64,000 nucleotides of DNA from Misgurnus anguillicaudatus (taxonomy: Eukaryota; Chordata; Actinopteri; Cypriniformes; Cobitidae), in assembly GCF_027580225.2 (NCBI RefSeq), contig NC_073342.2, forward strand, positions 17,229,501-17,293,500, in the 5' to 3' direction. Made by a program: the position numbers and the translations under genes. The notes below the pieces were generated by a model. The model was not told the DNA's origin. It worked only from the letters and a program-made list of their open reading frames with translations, and made no database searches. Positions 35,078-47,208 of the stretch are shown piece by piece (position 1 is the first letter of the stretch; each line of letters begins with the position of its first letter).

Positions 35078-35123
<46 letters not shown>
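35078..35123. repeat. (GT)n microsatellite
   Basis: About 20 GT units immediately after the MITE end. Confidence 0.9.
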
Positions 35124-35130
<7 letters not shown>

Positions 35131-35159
35131 ATGCTATAAATATAAATAATATGCTTAAT

Positions 35160-36360
35160 TTTATGTTGAATTGTAATGGATATATTTAGTTCATAAGATT
35201 TATTTAGTTTTTTTTAAACGAATGGTTTGGATTCTTACCCAAAATTATTTTCTCAGCTATTATCTACAGCCAAACTATAATACTTTGCCAAAAGCCTTTA
35301 ATTATTGCCCTTTCCTATCATCAGATTGTGTTTAATTGCTCTCATCCTCTGGTTTATTTGTGACAGTCAGACCCTTAAGTTTAGGTGGGCTTTATCTTGC
35401 GACACAATGACAGCTCACTGACTAGAAATTAATCCTTTTTGCCGTTGTCTCCTAAATGCGCCAAGTGCCCCATGTTGGTTCCCTGACTATTAAATTGGGT
35501 TACTTTATGATATGGTATAATTGGTATCAATTGCTCACCAGGTGACGTGGACCCTGTTGTTTAAATGGCACTGCTTTTCCCACAATGAAGGCAGCGCCTT
35601 GCTGCGTGTAAACTGTACCGAGACGCTTCTCTGGATAGCTATAATCTTAATTAGCTAACCCACTCGTTCACATAGATATTCACATTGGATTCATCATTAT
35701 CTATATGAAATACGCCCAGCAGGAAGGCCATGATACAATATCTTACCCACAAAGCAACTGTGTGAGACGTGTGCTTTCTCCTTAAAATCGCGGTGTGATA
35801 TGAAAGGACCCGGGCACTTTTCTCCTCATTTAATTCGGCCCGGTGAGTGGTGTTTAGCTCAGCGGGCTCGGGGGGCGCCATTGTTTATTTGTCAAAAGTT
35901 AAAAATGCCTCTCGTCGACAGCTTTTTGAAAGCAGGTTTCGAGAGGTGCCTACAATGCTAAATTGTAAAGTTGTATTTGCGAATACTGTATGTGGTAAAG
36001 TGTTTCGTAATTGATGGGTTTGCCGGAAAGAACAAGAAAGGCCCTTAAATTGATGTTTCGCATTACGGCCCTTTTGTGTGTAATGGGCCTGGTTAAAATC
36101 ATAAAAGGAATTGTCATAACCAATGCTGAAGAAAATGTTAACAGAACGGAAACGCGCTCAACAAACTAGCATGATTTAGTAACGTGTACCTCAACAGCAT
36201 AAGGGAAATGCACAGCTTTGGCTACCCGGCGAGAAAAGCCATATAGTCCATATGTTCAGGGATGTATTGCTTGTTCAACAAATGTCATCACCCACGACAT
36301 GTTCTGCTTCAAAGCAATACCATTTTGTCAGATACCATATTGCACATCTAAAAAACAAAA
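35160..36360. other. Repeat-poor island, candidate non-coding element
   Basis: 35290-35890 has no transposon ends and includes CCTTTAATTATTGCC, GAAATTAATCC, ATCTTAATTAGCTAACC and CTCATTTAATTCGG. 36000-36110 has further mixed-composition sequence. No coding exon is supported. Confidence 0.35.
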
Positions 36361-36364
36361 ACAA

Positions 36365-36432
36365 TTGTTAGCTCAACTGGTAGAGCATTACATTAGCAAT
36401 GCAAAGGTCTTGGGTTTGATTTTCGGGAAAAC
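36365..36432 (+). repeat. tRNA-Ala-like SINE head, copy 2
   Basis: TGTTAGCTCAACTGGTAGAG (A box region), ATTAGCAAT (AGC anticodon position) and GGGTTTGATTTTC (decayed B box). The acceptor stem is absent, so a SINE remnant or tRNA pseudogene, not a gene. Confidence 0.65.
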
Positions 36433-37003
36433 ACTTTTTTGTTCACTTGAAAACTTGTGTTCGTACTATTTGTTTAAAAAAAAACCTGTATGCAGATCTA
36501 AGGATAAATCTAAACGTTTTAATTAACCACCATATTCAATTAAAAATGTTTAGATTCTTAATAGAACAATGCCTATAAAACACTTTATATGATCCAATGA
36601 ACATTTGCAAAACCTTTATTTTTAAGAATTTATATGATTTAATAAAGAAGAGCACTCCAAGTTAGATTTTTCATTCTTAAAGTCGCCATGAAAATAAGTT
36701 GAAAATTAGTTAGTCGTTTGTTTTGTAATATTGTGGTATTTTTTATGAATGACTTTTCTGTGAGCTTCATTATTTAAAAAAATCAAGTGCCCTCATAATC
36801 TTTAATCAAAAATGCTAATCTCCTCCCCTCCTCAAAACGATCTCTCTTTACTTCCGATCATATGGTATGGCAGGTGGGCGGGGTCAGGGAGAAGATCGCA
36901 GCGATTCACAATTAGCAACACAACCCAACTTCAAATGATCCAATCAGATCTCGATGGGCAAATTCAAATCCAGCCCTGCCTTATTTCATTTCAGAAGCAG
37001 GTT

Positions 37004-37950
37004 CACTCACCTAAAGGATTATTAGGAACACCATACTAATACTGTGTTTTACCCCCTTTCGCCTTTAGAACTGCCTTAATTCTACAAGGCATTGATTCAA
37101 CAAGGTGCTGAAAGCATTTTTTAATAATGTTGGCCCATATTGATCGGATAGCATCTTGCAGTTGATGGAGATTTGTGAGATGCACATCCAGGGCACGAAG
37201 CTCCCGTTCCACCACATCCCAAAGATGCTCCATTGGGTTGAGATCTGGTGACTGTGGGGGCCATTTTAGTACAGTGAACTCATTGTCATGTTCAAGAAAC
37301 CAATTTGAAATGATTCAAGCTTTATGACATGATGCATTATCCTGCTGGAAGTAGCCACCAGTCTTCAACTGTCCAATTTTGTTGAGCTTGTGCAAATTGT
37401 AGCCTCTTTTTCCTATTTGTAGTGGATACAAACGGGACCCGGTGGGGTCTTCTGCTGTTGTAGCCCATCCAACCTCAAGGTTGTGCGTGTTGTGGCTTCA
37501 CAAATGCTTTGCTGCATACCTTGATTGTAACGAGTGGTTATTTCAGTCAAAGTTGCTCTTCTATCAGCTTGAATCAGTCGGCCCATTCTCCTCTGACCTC
37601 TAGCATCAACAATGCATTTTCACCCACAGGACTGCCGCATACTGGATGTTTATCCCTTTTCACACCATTCTTTGTAAACCCTAGAAATAGTTGTGCGTGA
37701 AAATCCCAGTGACTGAGCAGATTGTGAAATACTCAGACCGGCCCGTCTGGCACCAACAACCATGCCACGCTCAAAATTGCTTAAATCATCTTTCTTTCCC
37801 ATTATGACATTCAGTTTGGAGTTCAGGATATTGTCTTGACCAGGACCACCCTCCTAAATGCATTGAAGCAACTGCCATGTGATTGGTTGATTAGATAATT
37901 GCATTAATGAGAAATTGAACAGGTGTTCCTAATTATTCTTTAGGTTAGTG
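37004..37950 (-). mobile_element. Tc1/mariner element, decayed
   Basis: Terminal inverted repeats CACTCACCTAAAGGATTATT and CACTAACCTAAAGAATAATT. TA follows the right end (37951-37952); the left flank is TT, one mutation away from the expected TA. It encodes an antisense transposase remnant and at 947 bp is shorter than a typical 1.3-1.6 kb Tc1 element, so it is internally deleted. Confidence 0.85.
37036..37802 (-). pseudogene. Tc1-like transposase pseudogene
   Basis: From ATG at 37802 (minus strand) the frame begins MGKKDDLSNFERGMVVGARR and continues through a helix-turn-helix with FSRTTISRVYKEW, the Tc1 N-terminal DNA-binding fold. Downstream, QDNASCHKA near 37330 matches the region around the second catalytic aspartate (family form QDN-P-H-A), and WPPQSPDLNPMEHLWD near 37211-37260 matches the region around the third acidic residue. 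The tail ends KAKGGKTQY at TAG 37036. The 767 bp are about 250 bp short of a roughly 340-residue transposase. Part of the domain between the DNA-binding half and the catalytic core is missing, and an in-frame TGA follows QDNASCHKA. It cannot make active enzyme. Confidence 0.85.
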
Positions 37951-38006
37951 TACGTCACCATGGGGAAAATAAGGCAATCACTACTTCCATTTCATCGCCA
38001 CTTTAA

Positions 38007-39650
38007 CACTCTTTAAAATAATGGTGCTAAATGTGATCCTTCATTTAACCCGATAAAGTTTCCTCCGTCAAAAAAGAGATAATGCTCTCGGCACGTATTA
38101 TATGTTCATCAAATACTGTCACTTCAAGTTCGTTTAATCCCGGCCTCCGGCCATTCAAAAAATAAATACGGGTTTGTTAGCAAAATCTGTAAAACACCAC
38201 ATCGATTTTTCTGCAAAGTCCTCTAAGTGCACAGAAAACAAATGTGAAACGATCGTGTTTCAAATTCAACCTGAGTACAACCCAAATGAGGCAGTGACAT
38301 GGATCACACCGCCCCCTAATGTGTGCTTCAGTTTCTTAATTTTTACCTTTTGAATTCTAACTTTTATCATTTGCCATATTTGTAGTTGCATTTTTAGTGA
38401 ACTGTTCACTGTTTTGTCCAAAGAAGTGGATTTGGTTTTTGCCAAAAGGCTTGCATGCGCATAGTGGGTTTTGCAGTGAAATAGTCAAATTAGTCTACAG
38501 AAAACGGAAACATTGTGGTTCTTTATGAAACGTTTATTTTCAAGAGTATAGTTGTGTTTTTGTTTATTGTCTGTTTCAAAACATTTACTAGAAAACTTAC
38601 TGACGATTGTTTAGTAAATCTCCTGGAGCCGTCAGGTCGAGCTTTCATTGTTCCAAACCGGAGATGAATGCAAGAAATGATTATACCATCTACCCCAGTC
38701 ATTATCTTATCAAACAATGGCAAGCCTGTTCAAATTAAGCATTCTTCTCTTGACAGGTGTGTATGGTTGCGGTTCTCTTGGCGCGTGCCTGCCGCGTGTT
38801 TGCGTCCGGGGTTACGAGTGTGACAGACAGGGGTTTGGTGTGATAGAGGAGGACCGTCTCTTGGGAAAAGCTGTGTAAATAGTGCAGTTGTGTGTGTGTG
38901 GGGATCCGTCCATGACAGACAGCATAACAGAGACGGCTCATCTTCCAGGTGAAGGGCTGTCTGTGCACGCGTAAGTAAAGTACACTGCGTAGGAGTAGTG
39001 TGATAGACAGAGGTGCGGCGTGTACAGTATGTGTGGGAGTATCTTGATAGACAGAGGTTCGATGTGGCAGCGGCGGCCCATCTCGCGGGTGAAGGCGATG
39101 CCCTGATTCAGCTGTGGATGTTTATTAGTGATGGAGGGACAGACAGATAATTGGAGAGATAGACAGTTGAACAGAGCGATAGACAGATAAACGGAGGTGC
39201 GGGCAGATCAGGTGTTTCTCACCCAGCCCCTCATTAATGGCACGTTCATTATTTCTGATTTAGCACAGAGGCGCTGCGGTGGTGTCAGCTCTTAACTTCC
39301 TTCATTAAATCATTAATTTTTTCCAGGCGGTAAGTGAGGCCAGTGTAATGAAGCCATCACAGTCTCAGCAGAATTCGCCTCTTGTTAAGCATCTCTCACG
39401 GGTTGTGAATGGCAGTCGCTGACTAACTTTCTACAGGTTCCCAATTATTATTATCAGTAGTATCTGGTTTCTGGATGCATGAAATTAAGTTGACTATTAG
39501 AGAATCAATTTTCTGTACTACCGTTATACAAATAAGGATGTTACACGATGCCATAGAAAAAAAAAAATTGGCTATAAGAAATGCATTATTTGAACTGCCC
39601 TGTAGAGTACAATGAAAATGTTATGGTATATGGAATATAGTTTCTGTACA
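38007..39650. other. Unique sequence with repeat-poor island
   Basis: 38690-39450 has no recognised transposon. It contains GATAGACAG-rich sequence (39040-39190) and TTAAATCATTAATTTTTTCC near 39305. No exon is supported. Confidence 0.35.
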
Positions 39651-39654
39651 ATAA

Positions 39655-39745
39655 AAATTGTCCCAGTATGTACCATTTCGGTACAGATATGTTTACATTT
39701 GGTACTAATGTGTACTCTTTAGGTGCTAAGATGTGCTTATTATAC
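39655..39745. repeat. Family P MITE fragment
   Basis: AATTGTCCCAGTATGTACC, TTCGGTACAGATATG and TTTGGTACTAATGTGTAC units without recognisable ends. Confidence 0.5.
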
Positions 39746-39749
39746 ATTT

Positions 39750-40690
39750 ATCATTAATTTTACCAAAACCCCCAGCATCTTGTTGACATGAATGACAGGA
39801 GCCGAAAGGGAGGCCCAGGTACCCGAAGAAACCTTGATGAAGCTCTCTGAGCCCTCTCCTCCCCTGTTATCTTGTTACTAATGTTTTCGTCCCTTTACCT
39901 CTGGGAGCTTGTGATCTCCGGGGTCTGCCATCTTCAGCAACCAGCAAGCTGTTTCCAGGCAGCTCGGAGGCAAACAAGTATTGTTTAGTGTCATATGTGA
40001 CAACGTGCAAGTTTTTTTTCCACCGTGATCTGGCACGATGCCACAGGTGAAGGGGCATCACGCCTTTCCCATTTTAACTTCAATTTCATTTGCACACTTT
40101 TTTCATATTGGCCCCAATTTAACAGAGATGGCGCATCTGGCTAATGATTTACGCTTAATTGTTAAAGATTTAGGGTCAGGCTGAGGTTGAATGATGTCTT
40201 TCGTAAGTCTTGCCTTATTTTTGTTTTTAAGGGGTATAACAATTTGGTTACATGCATTTATGTATGAATTGATGTTTTATTCTGCAGTTGCCAATACAAA
40301 TCCCTAGCATGAGCAATTCGGGCTGCACTAAGAAAATCTTATAGTTTCTACAAATGTATGTGTAATATAATAGTTGTAAAGCACAGGAATATTAGTGAAT
40401 ATTGTTTTTGTATTGCTGTTGTGACTGTTGGCTTGGAAATTTTGAAGTATGAAATTTAGAAATCAACATTAAAGCCCAGTCAGTATGTATGGCCAAGATC
40501 TTGTGATCTTGCCGTGTGACATTTTGTTGGCTTCTTTCCTCCTCAGCGTGCGTGAAGTCTTTTTGTAAACTTGATGGGCCAAAAAAGTTGTGACTGGCTT
40601 TTGAAAGTGATCCAGCCTTTTGAAAAGGAAGTCTAGACAGTTGTTTTATTTATTTATTTTTAATTGAACAAACTGAAACAGCAGATCATA
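39750..40690. other. Unique sequence, candidate non-coding element
   Basis: 40040-40200 contains CAATTTCATTTGCACAC, GGCTAATGATTTACGC and CTTAATTGTTAAAG in a repeat-free context. No coding exon seen. Confidence 0.3.
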
Positions 40691-41080
40691 CACTGTAAAA
40701 ATTCCTTGTTGCACTTAAAAGTTTAAGTTTAAACTTGAATTAATAAGTCATTTAAACTTTTTTGACCAGTTAGAAGTTGCTCCAAGTTATTCTTTCTATT
40801 TTTTTATTCTATTCTAATATTCTTTCTTTCTTTAATTTACTCAACCCCATTTTCTCAATTTAATCCACTTTATTGGACCGCAACAGTTTACAGTTTCAAT
40901 GCAGTTTAAAATTGCAGTTTTACCCCAGCTTTAAAGGGCTCTAAACGATCCCAACCGAGGCATAAGGGTCTTATCTAGCAAAACTTTTAGCAAAACAAAA
41001 AACAAAATGCACTTTAAAGCCACAATTTTTCATCTTGCAGCCTTGTGATGCGCCAGCGCGACCTTACTGTACGTAATGTG
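40690..41080. repeat. Fragmentary repeats including family K copy 5
   Basis: ACACTGTAAAAATTCC at 40690 resembles a CACTGTAAAAA MITE end. 40880-41080 (CAGTTTAAAATTGCAGTTTT, CTCTAAACGATCCCAACC, CAGCGCGACCTTACTG) is a truncated family K interior without its TTAA ends. Confidence 0.6.
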
Positions 41081-41248
41081 TTTGCTCAAGTCATAGTAAA
41101 TAACATGATGCTTGGTTTTATGATACCAGGCTTGTATTTTGTTTGACACTTTGTAAGCCATCTTTGGGTGTGTCCTTATAAATGCAAAAGAGCTGATCTC
41201 TGCATTAAATGGCAGTGCTGTGGTTGGATAGTTTCAATTCATTTTTTT

Positions 41249-41830
41249 TCAATTCAATTTTATTTATATAGCGCTTTTCACAATTGGTAATTGTTTCAAA
41301 GCAGCTTTACATTAATAGAAGCAAGGAAAAACACAGAAAAATCGCCAGATAGCATAACATAATACAGATAGCATAAGCAGCAGAATTTGCTATGAATCAA
41401 CATAAGCGAGTGTATTACTAATGTAACGTACAGAAGAAAAGGTGCTAAGTTAAGCCAATGAAGGCTGACTCCTCGGGTTAAAAAAACCCTTAGGAGAAAA
41501 AAAACAAACTTTTTTTTGCCGGGAGAAAAAAGTCCTAGGAGGAAAAAACCATTGGGATATATATATATATATATATATACTGTATATATGTAAACGAGTA
41601 AGGAAATTAAACGGGTTCTGCCGGTGGTTGTTGGTCAGGCATCAGGTGGGCATCACGTTGAAGGACGGCTAGTAAATCAGGGATGTTCCAACCTTCACAT
41701 TTACCGGAACTGGGTCTGTTTGTCTCATTGTCCTCCGGATCGAGGACGAGACAGGGAGAGAGAAACAAAATCCTATTTGCGTAGGGGCCATTCACATGTA
41801 ATGCAAGTTTCACACAGTGATGTGGTTTAA
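41249..41830. repeat. Dispersed repeat starting AATTCAATTTTATTTATATA
   Basis: The motif AATTTTATTTATATAGCGC followed by TTTTCACAATTG and CAAAGCAGCTTTACA is a common teleost dispersed repeat (family recall). A (TA)n tract interrupts at 41558-41580. The right limit is uncertain. Confidence 0.55.
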
Positions 41831-42239
41831 GTCAGCTCGGTTCCAGACAGGCAAACTATTGCAGCATAAGTATATTACCCATAGTTGAGGATTTAGCAAA
41901 TTTGTGGGCCCAGGGCGAATCTATGTATGCCCCCCCATCTGATCTTTAGAACAGTAACAGAAACTCGTTTGACTAAGGCCAGAAGCCCCACTGCCGTCGT
42001 TAATACTAACGTACAGTGGCAAACGGTTCTGTATGACATACTATTCTCAAGACCATAGGAAATCGCAACCCGACCATACATTCCAAAGTAAGACTCTACC
42101 GTCTACTAATTCAAAGTTTCGAAGTATTTCTTAAGAATATTAATAAAGTTTACCATGCTTTGAAGTGTTGATGATAATAAGGTTTTAAGTTATTTATTTA
42201 TTAGGTTGTACAAGCTAGCTATTGTGAGATAAGTACCAT
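41831..42239. other. Unique sequence, nothing recognised
   Basis: No exon or element termini. The antisense 62-codon frame has no domain features. Confidence 0.3.
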
Positions 42240-42478
42240 CACTAAACAAATTAAAAGGTGATTAGTGTTATGTGATTAGTAGTGCAGATTAAGGGGCGGT
42301 GTTATCCCCTTCTGACATCACAAGGGGAGGCAGATTTCAATTACCTATTTTTTCACATGCTTGCAGAGAATGGTTTACCAAAATTAAGTTACTTTTTACA
42401 TTTTCTAGATTTTCTGGGGACCCAAATGTAGCACTTAAACATGGAATAAGTCAGATTTCATGATATGTCCCCTTTAAG
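42240..42478. repeat. TTAA-type MITE, right end
   Basis: CATGGAATAAGTCAGATTTC and ATGATATGTCCCCTTTAA at 42473 resemble the end of a TTAA-flanked family. The left terminus was not located with confidence. Confidence 0.45.
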
Positions 42479-44830
42479 TACAACTAATTTCTAGCAGAAA
42501 GATAAACATTTATATTGTTATAACCATGTTATAATCTAATGTTCAATTTGTTGGCAGGTTACATCTCCTTTGTGTATGTGTGTGTTCTGACCAATCCCTC
42601 TCCTCTTTTACTCTCACACACAATAAAAAGACACATTGAATAAAACTTACTTAGCTTCTCTCTTGTGGGCTAATGAGGTTCTGTTCAATGTGCTATTTTC
42701 CATATTCCATTCAACATGTTTAAATATTAATCTTTTGAAATATTAATGTGATGGGAGCCTTCGGCTATAGCTTTTACTAGAGAATAACTCCTGAGATAAG
42801 TCTTAATGTATCAGAAGCAGCCTATAAGAGCTGTTCTGAGATCAGTAAGCTTTTGTCTTTAGCTCAGACTTCAATGGATGCTTTGATATTAGTGTTGCAT
42901 AACTACATAATGCTAAAGTATACCCCTATATTGGTTTGTTGCATGTAACCTCTTCAGTGTTTATGTATGGAGTGCGTTCATGTGTTTATTTTGATGCACT
43001 GGCCCTGTGTATATTTTCGTTGGTACGCCTTACTGTACATTGGGGTCACAGCGTGCCGGAGCCTTTTGTCAGCTGGGTGGGCATATGGAGGTCTTGGCTG
43101 CAGATTTAGGCAGACTGTGGGCAACCCTGGGTCCAAACTTGGACACATTTGTTCTATAGGCAGAAGGCAGGGGTAACCCCTATACTGGCCACACAGTCTC
43201 ACCAGATGCCTGTTTTTTCAACACAGTTAAGCTTTATGTTTTGAGATCCATCCCTCTCTTGAAATTGCATAAACATTGATGCATTAACTGGCGTACCTCG
43301 CCTTGTTTTGGAAGTGTTGCTGAAAGCATTTTAATGGGTTATTAAAATGCACCAGATTGATGCACCAGTAATGTTTGTTACTTTCTGCGTGGAATGGTTA
43401 TATAATCTTAAAAAGTGTTTTGCAAACTCATTATTCGGTTGAGTTTATATAAGTTTAGTAGTTCTCAGCGAATCAGATGATCTTGATTTAGACTAACAGA
43501 GATGGCATATAATGAAAATGATAAAAAAGAAACATGGCTCTCCAAGCATAAATGTTTTATAGCTTCTACTGCACTATGCCGCTAAAAGTCTTGAGTCGAG
43601 CACCACCTCCGCACAATTGACCTAAAAGTTTAATAATAACTCATAAGTGTGTTAGCGCATAATTGTGATCGTCTACATCTAAAATTTGTGTCTTTCTCGT
43701 GTCCACATGTTTTGCAGTGTTTTTTGTGTGTATAGAAAACACCCCCTAGATAAAAAGGGTCCTGTGAGAGGTGGAGGAATAGCCAACCACATGGCAGGGT
43801 AGGCGCGGTGTCCTGGGCTGGGGCCGTATGGAAGGTCAGGGGGGTGCGAGCAGCAGCAGTCGGGACTCTGAAGGTAACAGTGGGAGAATGGGACGGATTC
43901 TGCCCGCTGGTCACCAGCCAACACGCCCTGTCTCAGTAGTGTGTGCTTTAATAGACTCTCGATCTCAAAGCAATCTGCAAATGGGGGGTAGGGGGCGCTG
44001 TCCAAACAAAACATAATTTAGTTCAGATCTTGTGGTGCTGTTTTAAAATTGAGAGATTTAGTTGTAAGGTCAGTGAAAGTATTGAACAAATAAGAAATTA
44101 TATGTGACAATATGTGTATGTGTGACATTATGTATGTATTACTGTATGTAATGTAATCAAATTTGTATATTTTACATTATATGTTGCAAACTTATATGCA
44201 AAATATAATGCAATATGTATTCATTACTGTAGGAGTCCAAATACTTCGTGTATAGATCTTGTATAGATGAAAATGTAAGAACAGCAAAAGTTAAATTTAG
44301 ACTAAGTTTATGCATTATTCCTAAGCCTTTCATGAGAAACTTTGCAGCATCTTTATCGCAAACCCCTCTCGATCCTCGCACAAAACAGTCTCCACGCCAA
44401 TGATACCAATCCTCCGCTCAGCTTCCCTCGTATTTTAAAGTAGGACAAAAACATTTTTCCATGAAAATTGCATAAGGCCAGTGCAACAAACACGGAAAAG
44501 GGGGCCATGTGAAATATTGAAAAGGTTGAATAATTCAGGGCATCCGGTCATGTGTTAAAAACAGGATTTTGGGGAGAAAGGGGGGAGGAGAAGGTGAGGC
44601 GTAAGGGGAGTGATCCCCCAGCCGTTCTTCACACCCACTTGCGGGGTGACGGGGCTCCCCTGCCCTGAACCCCATCAGGAGCAGAACGGGATTAGACGAG
44701 ACCTAGCTCAGAATGGAGACGTGGCCAAACAATGGTGCCAAAAGGAGATATAGAAGCTGTTATAGCACTTTTATAAGATTTTGTGATGTGGTATTCATTT
44801 TTGTTTCTTCCATAATTGTATAGTTTTCAC
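42479..44830. other. Repeat-poor island
   Basis: About 2.3 kb with no paired element ends. 43740-43990 and 44560-44750 are GC-rich. Overlapping sense and antisense short frames there (up to 111 codons at 43679-44014 antisense) lack known domains or clear splice borders. 44100-44250 is AT-rich with ATATGT words. Confidence 0.35.
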
Positions 44831-44835
44831 ATGGT

Positions 44836-44872
44836 TTGGATAAAAGTATTTGCTAAATGAATGAATGTAGTT
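44836..44872 (+). repeat. SINE/LINE tail fragment
   Basis: TTTGGATAAAAGTATTTGCT followed by AAATGAATGAATGTA resembles the tail motif of fish tRNA-derived SINEs, as also seen degenerate at 62108-62145. Confidence 0.5.
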
Positions 44873-44932
44873 GTAGATATTGTTTACTTTTTCTTGAGCA
44901 TTGCAACCTTAACCCCACAGGATGAATTATGC

Positions 44933-45544
44933 AACATGATCTCACGGAAACAAGTCGTGTTATAGTCACAACATTTTTTTATTAATTTATTCACGTCCAT
45001 GGCACGAAATTCAGCATTTTTACGTGCCTTGAGCACAAATGTCTTTTTCGTGTCAGTCAGCACGAATTTCTATAAATAGTTTTTTCTTTTTCGTGTCATT
45101 TTAAGTATTGTCTTCCTTTTTTTTTCTATTTTTGAATAATTGTCGGTTAGATTTGGGGTTTGCGTTAGGATGTACTTTTATGTATTGGTTTCTACATTGG
45201 CACGACTTTCTTTTCGTGTCATTTTATTTATTATCTTCTCAGTTTTTCTTCTGCTTTTTAAACTATTCTCGCCTGGAGTTGGGGTAAGAGTTGGGGTTTG
45301 CGTTCGAATGTCTAAAAATGTGATTCTAACCCTAACCCCAAGCGACAATGGTAAGAAAATAGGAAAAAACATTGAGAAAGTCGTGCCACGGCCATGAAAA
45401 ACTATTTATAGAAATATGGGCGAGGGACACGAAAAAGACATTCGTGCTCAAGGCGCATAAAAAAGGTGAATTTCGTGCCATGGACACGAATAAATTAATC
45501 AAATTGTTCGTGACTATAACACGATTTTCCGTGAGATCAGTCTG
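44933..45544. mobile_element. Foldback element, copy 2
   Basis: Left end AACATGATCTCACGGAAAC, right end TTTCCGTGAGATCAG. The arms (44933-45095 and about 45380-45544) are inverted and built from repeated CGTGTC / GGCACGAA words, with TCTTTTTCGTGTC mirrored by GACACGAAAAAGA. The centre has GTTGGGGTTTGCGTT and ACCCTAACCCCAA blocks. Related in design and ends to the 23443 element, but the arm unit differs. Confidence 0.75.
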
Positions 45545-45719
45545 GAATTATCAATAATTTTTATTAGAGATGCATCACACATAATATATGCAAGACTTGT
45601 AGGAAGTTTGTATGGAAAGAAACTTGCTCTTGTAATAAACCAGTTTCTTAAAATACTTGAAAGTTTACTTATTTTAAGATTGCTTACTCTTTTTAACAAA
45701 AAAAAAAACATTTTCTAGA

Positions 45720-46050
45720 AAATGTTGGGTTGTTTAAACCTATGGTTGAGTAAAATGTGAACAAACCCTATTTTAACCCGAAATGATGGGTTTGAACCCA
45801 TGGTTTCAGTAGTAAGTTTTGTCCATTTTGAAACATGTGTTACATTAAAAAAGCTTTTGTTTGAAGAAAGCAAACCAAAATATGTAAAACTTGCAACTAT
45901 TCTGTTTAAAAAAAAAAAAACAAGCTTACTGAATACAAAGGTCCCATCCCAACATCAAAAAAAAAAGATTGGTTGTTTAAACCATGGACATACCCAACTG
46001 CTGGGTTATGAAACTTGACCCAACTATGGGTTAAAACAACCCAACATTTT
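45720..46050. repeat. TTGGGTT-rich MITE copies
   Basis: AAATGTTGGGTTGTTTAAACC at the left and GGTTAAAACAACCCAACATTT at the right form inverted ends. An internal AACTGCTGGGTTATGAAACT suggests a second partial copy. Confidence 0.6.
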
Positions 46051-46460
46051 TTTGAAGTCTCGCATTTCTAATGTTCATTTACTGTAACATGTTTACAGTA
46101 TGACTTACCTAACAGAATTTAATTTATAATGAAATACAGTTGAGGACATAATATATGACCCAACTATTGATTTTTTCTTTTACAGATTCGCCCCATAGCC
46201 TAAACCCTGAGGTATTCTGCCTAACACACACAAACAGATACACACGCCCTGTCGTCCTCTTCTAAGTGAACGAAGGGGTGGATGGGTTTTTCGTTCTCTC
46301 ACACACAAAAAAGTGCATTAGGGGCTGGGGGGACATGGCAACTGCTCGATTGTTGTCAAGATAGATTAATCTGACTCGACTCAATCAGACGTTCAGCTCG
46401 GCAGACAGGCTCGGGGGAATTTAGCAGAATGCCGTACGAGATCCCTCGTGTTCACCCATG

Positions 46461-46462
<2 letters not shown>
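46051..46462. other. Unique sequence
   Basis: No exon or element ends are recognised. 46190-46440 is mixed-composition. Confidence 0.3.

Positions 46463-46544
<82 letters not shown>
46463..46544. repeat. (CA)n microsatellite
   Basis: About 41 uninterrupted CA units, likely polymorphic. Confidence 0.95.
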
Positions 46545-46546
<2 letters not shown>

Positions 46547-46636
46547 AAAAACTTCCAGTTCCTAGAATAACACTATTAATATTTATTTTTCATAATCCAA
46601 TTATGTTTATCAGATTAGCACAATTGTTGTGTTGTG

Positions 46637-46639
<3 letters not shown>

Positions 46640-46671
<32 letters not shown>

Positions 46672-46786
46672 AACATGGCAATTTCTGATAAATGTCATAA
46701 AGGTCATTTTATATGTAATCAATATTTTTAAAAAAAAATACCACTATTTCATTGGTTTGGGTTACAGGCTTTATGTGTTTGTTAGT

Positions 46787-46851
<65 letters not shown>

Positions 46852-46868
46852 TTTGTGTGTGTGTTCCT
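46640..46868. repeat. (GT)n and (GT)n(GA)n microsatellites
   Basis: GT run at 46640-46668. Compound GT then GAGA run at about 46784-46850, with a short TGTGTGTG after it. Confidence 0.9.
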
Positions 46869-47009
46869 TGTAAATATCAAACATGTTACAAACTTGTATT
46901 AATTTGTTTGCTCTGCTTAACATAAAGGAAGGTAGGAATGGTTGTAACCAAATTGTTTTAAAATTTATATAAACGGTTCTTGTATTTCCAAATATCTTCC
47001 TTTGTGTTT

Positions 47010-47075
47010 AGCATGAGGGTGAGTAAATTATGACAGAATTTTCGTTTTTGGGTGAACTATCCCTTTAAGTGTGAT
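47010..47075. repeat. TTAA-type MITE end
   Basis: GGGTGAGTAAATTATGACAG, then TTTTGGGTGAACTATCCC and TTTAA at 47064-47068. This is a typical right end of a dispersed fish element; the left end is absent. Confidence 0.6.
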
Positions 47076-47164
47076 TCTGTCAATGTGATGTAATAAGACA
47101 AATCCGTATTGCGGTGTCTCATACTCTCAAGTTTTTGTCTGTTTCTATCCTTCTCGCACTTTTC

Positions 47165-47167
47165 CTA

Positions 47168-47208
<41 letters not shown>
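47165..47208. repeat. (TC)n microsatellite
   Basis: CT dinucleotide run with one TTT interruption. Confidence 0.9.

Larger units (their letters stand above)
36677..38006. mobile_element. TTAA-flanked MITE interrupted by Tc1
   Basis: TTAA at 36677-36680 and 38003-38006. Ends AGTCGCCATGAAAATAAG and, inverted, AGTGGCGATGAAATGGAA. The Tc1-type element at 37004-37950 lies inside; without it the MITE is about 380 bp. Confidence 0.75.

Noticed and set aside
36365..36432. Possible functional tRNA-Ala
   Set aside because: The acceptor stem cannot pair and the B box is altered; similar heads elsewhere belong to a SINE.
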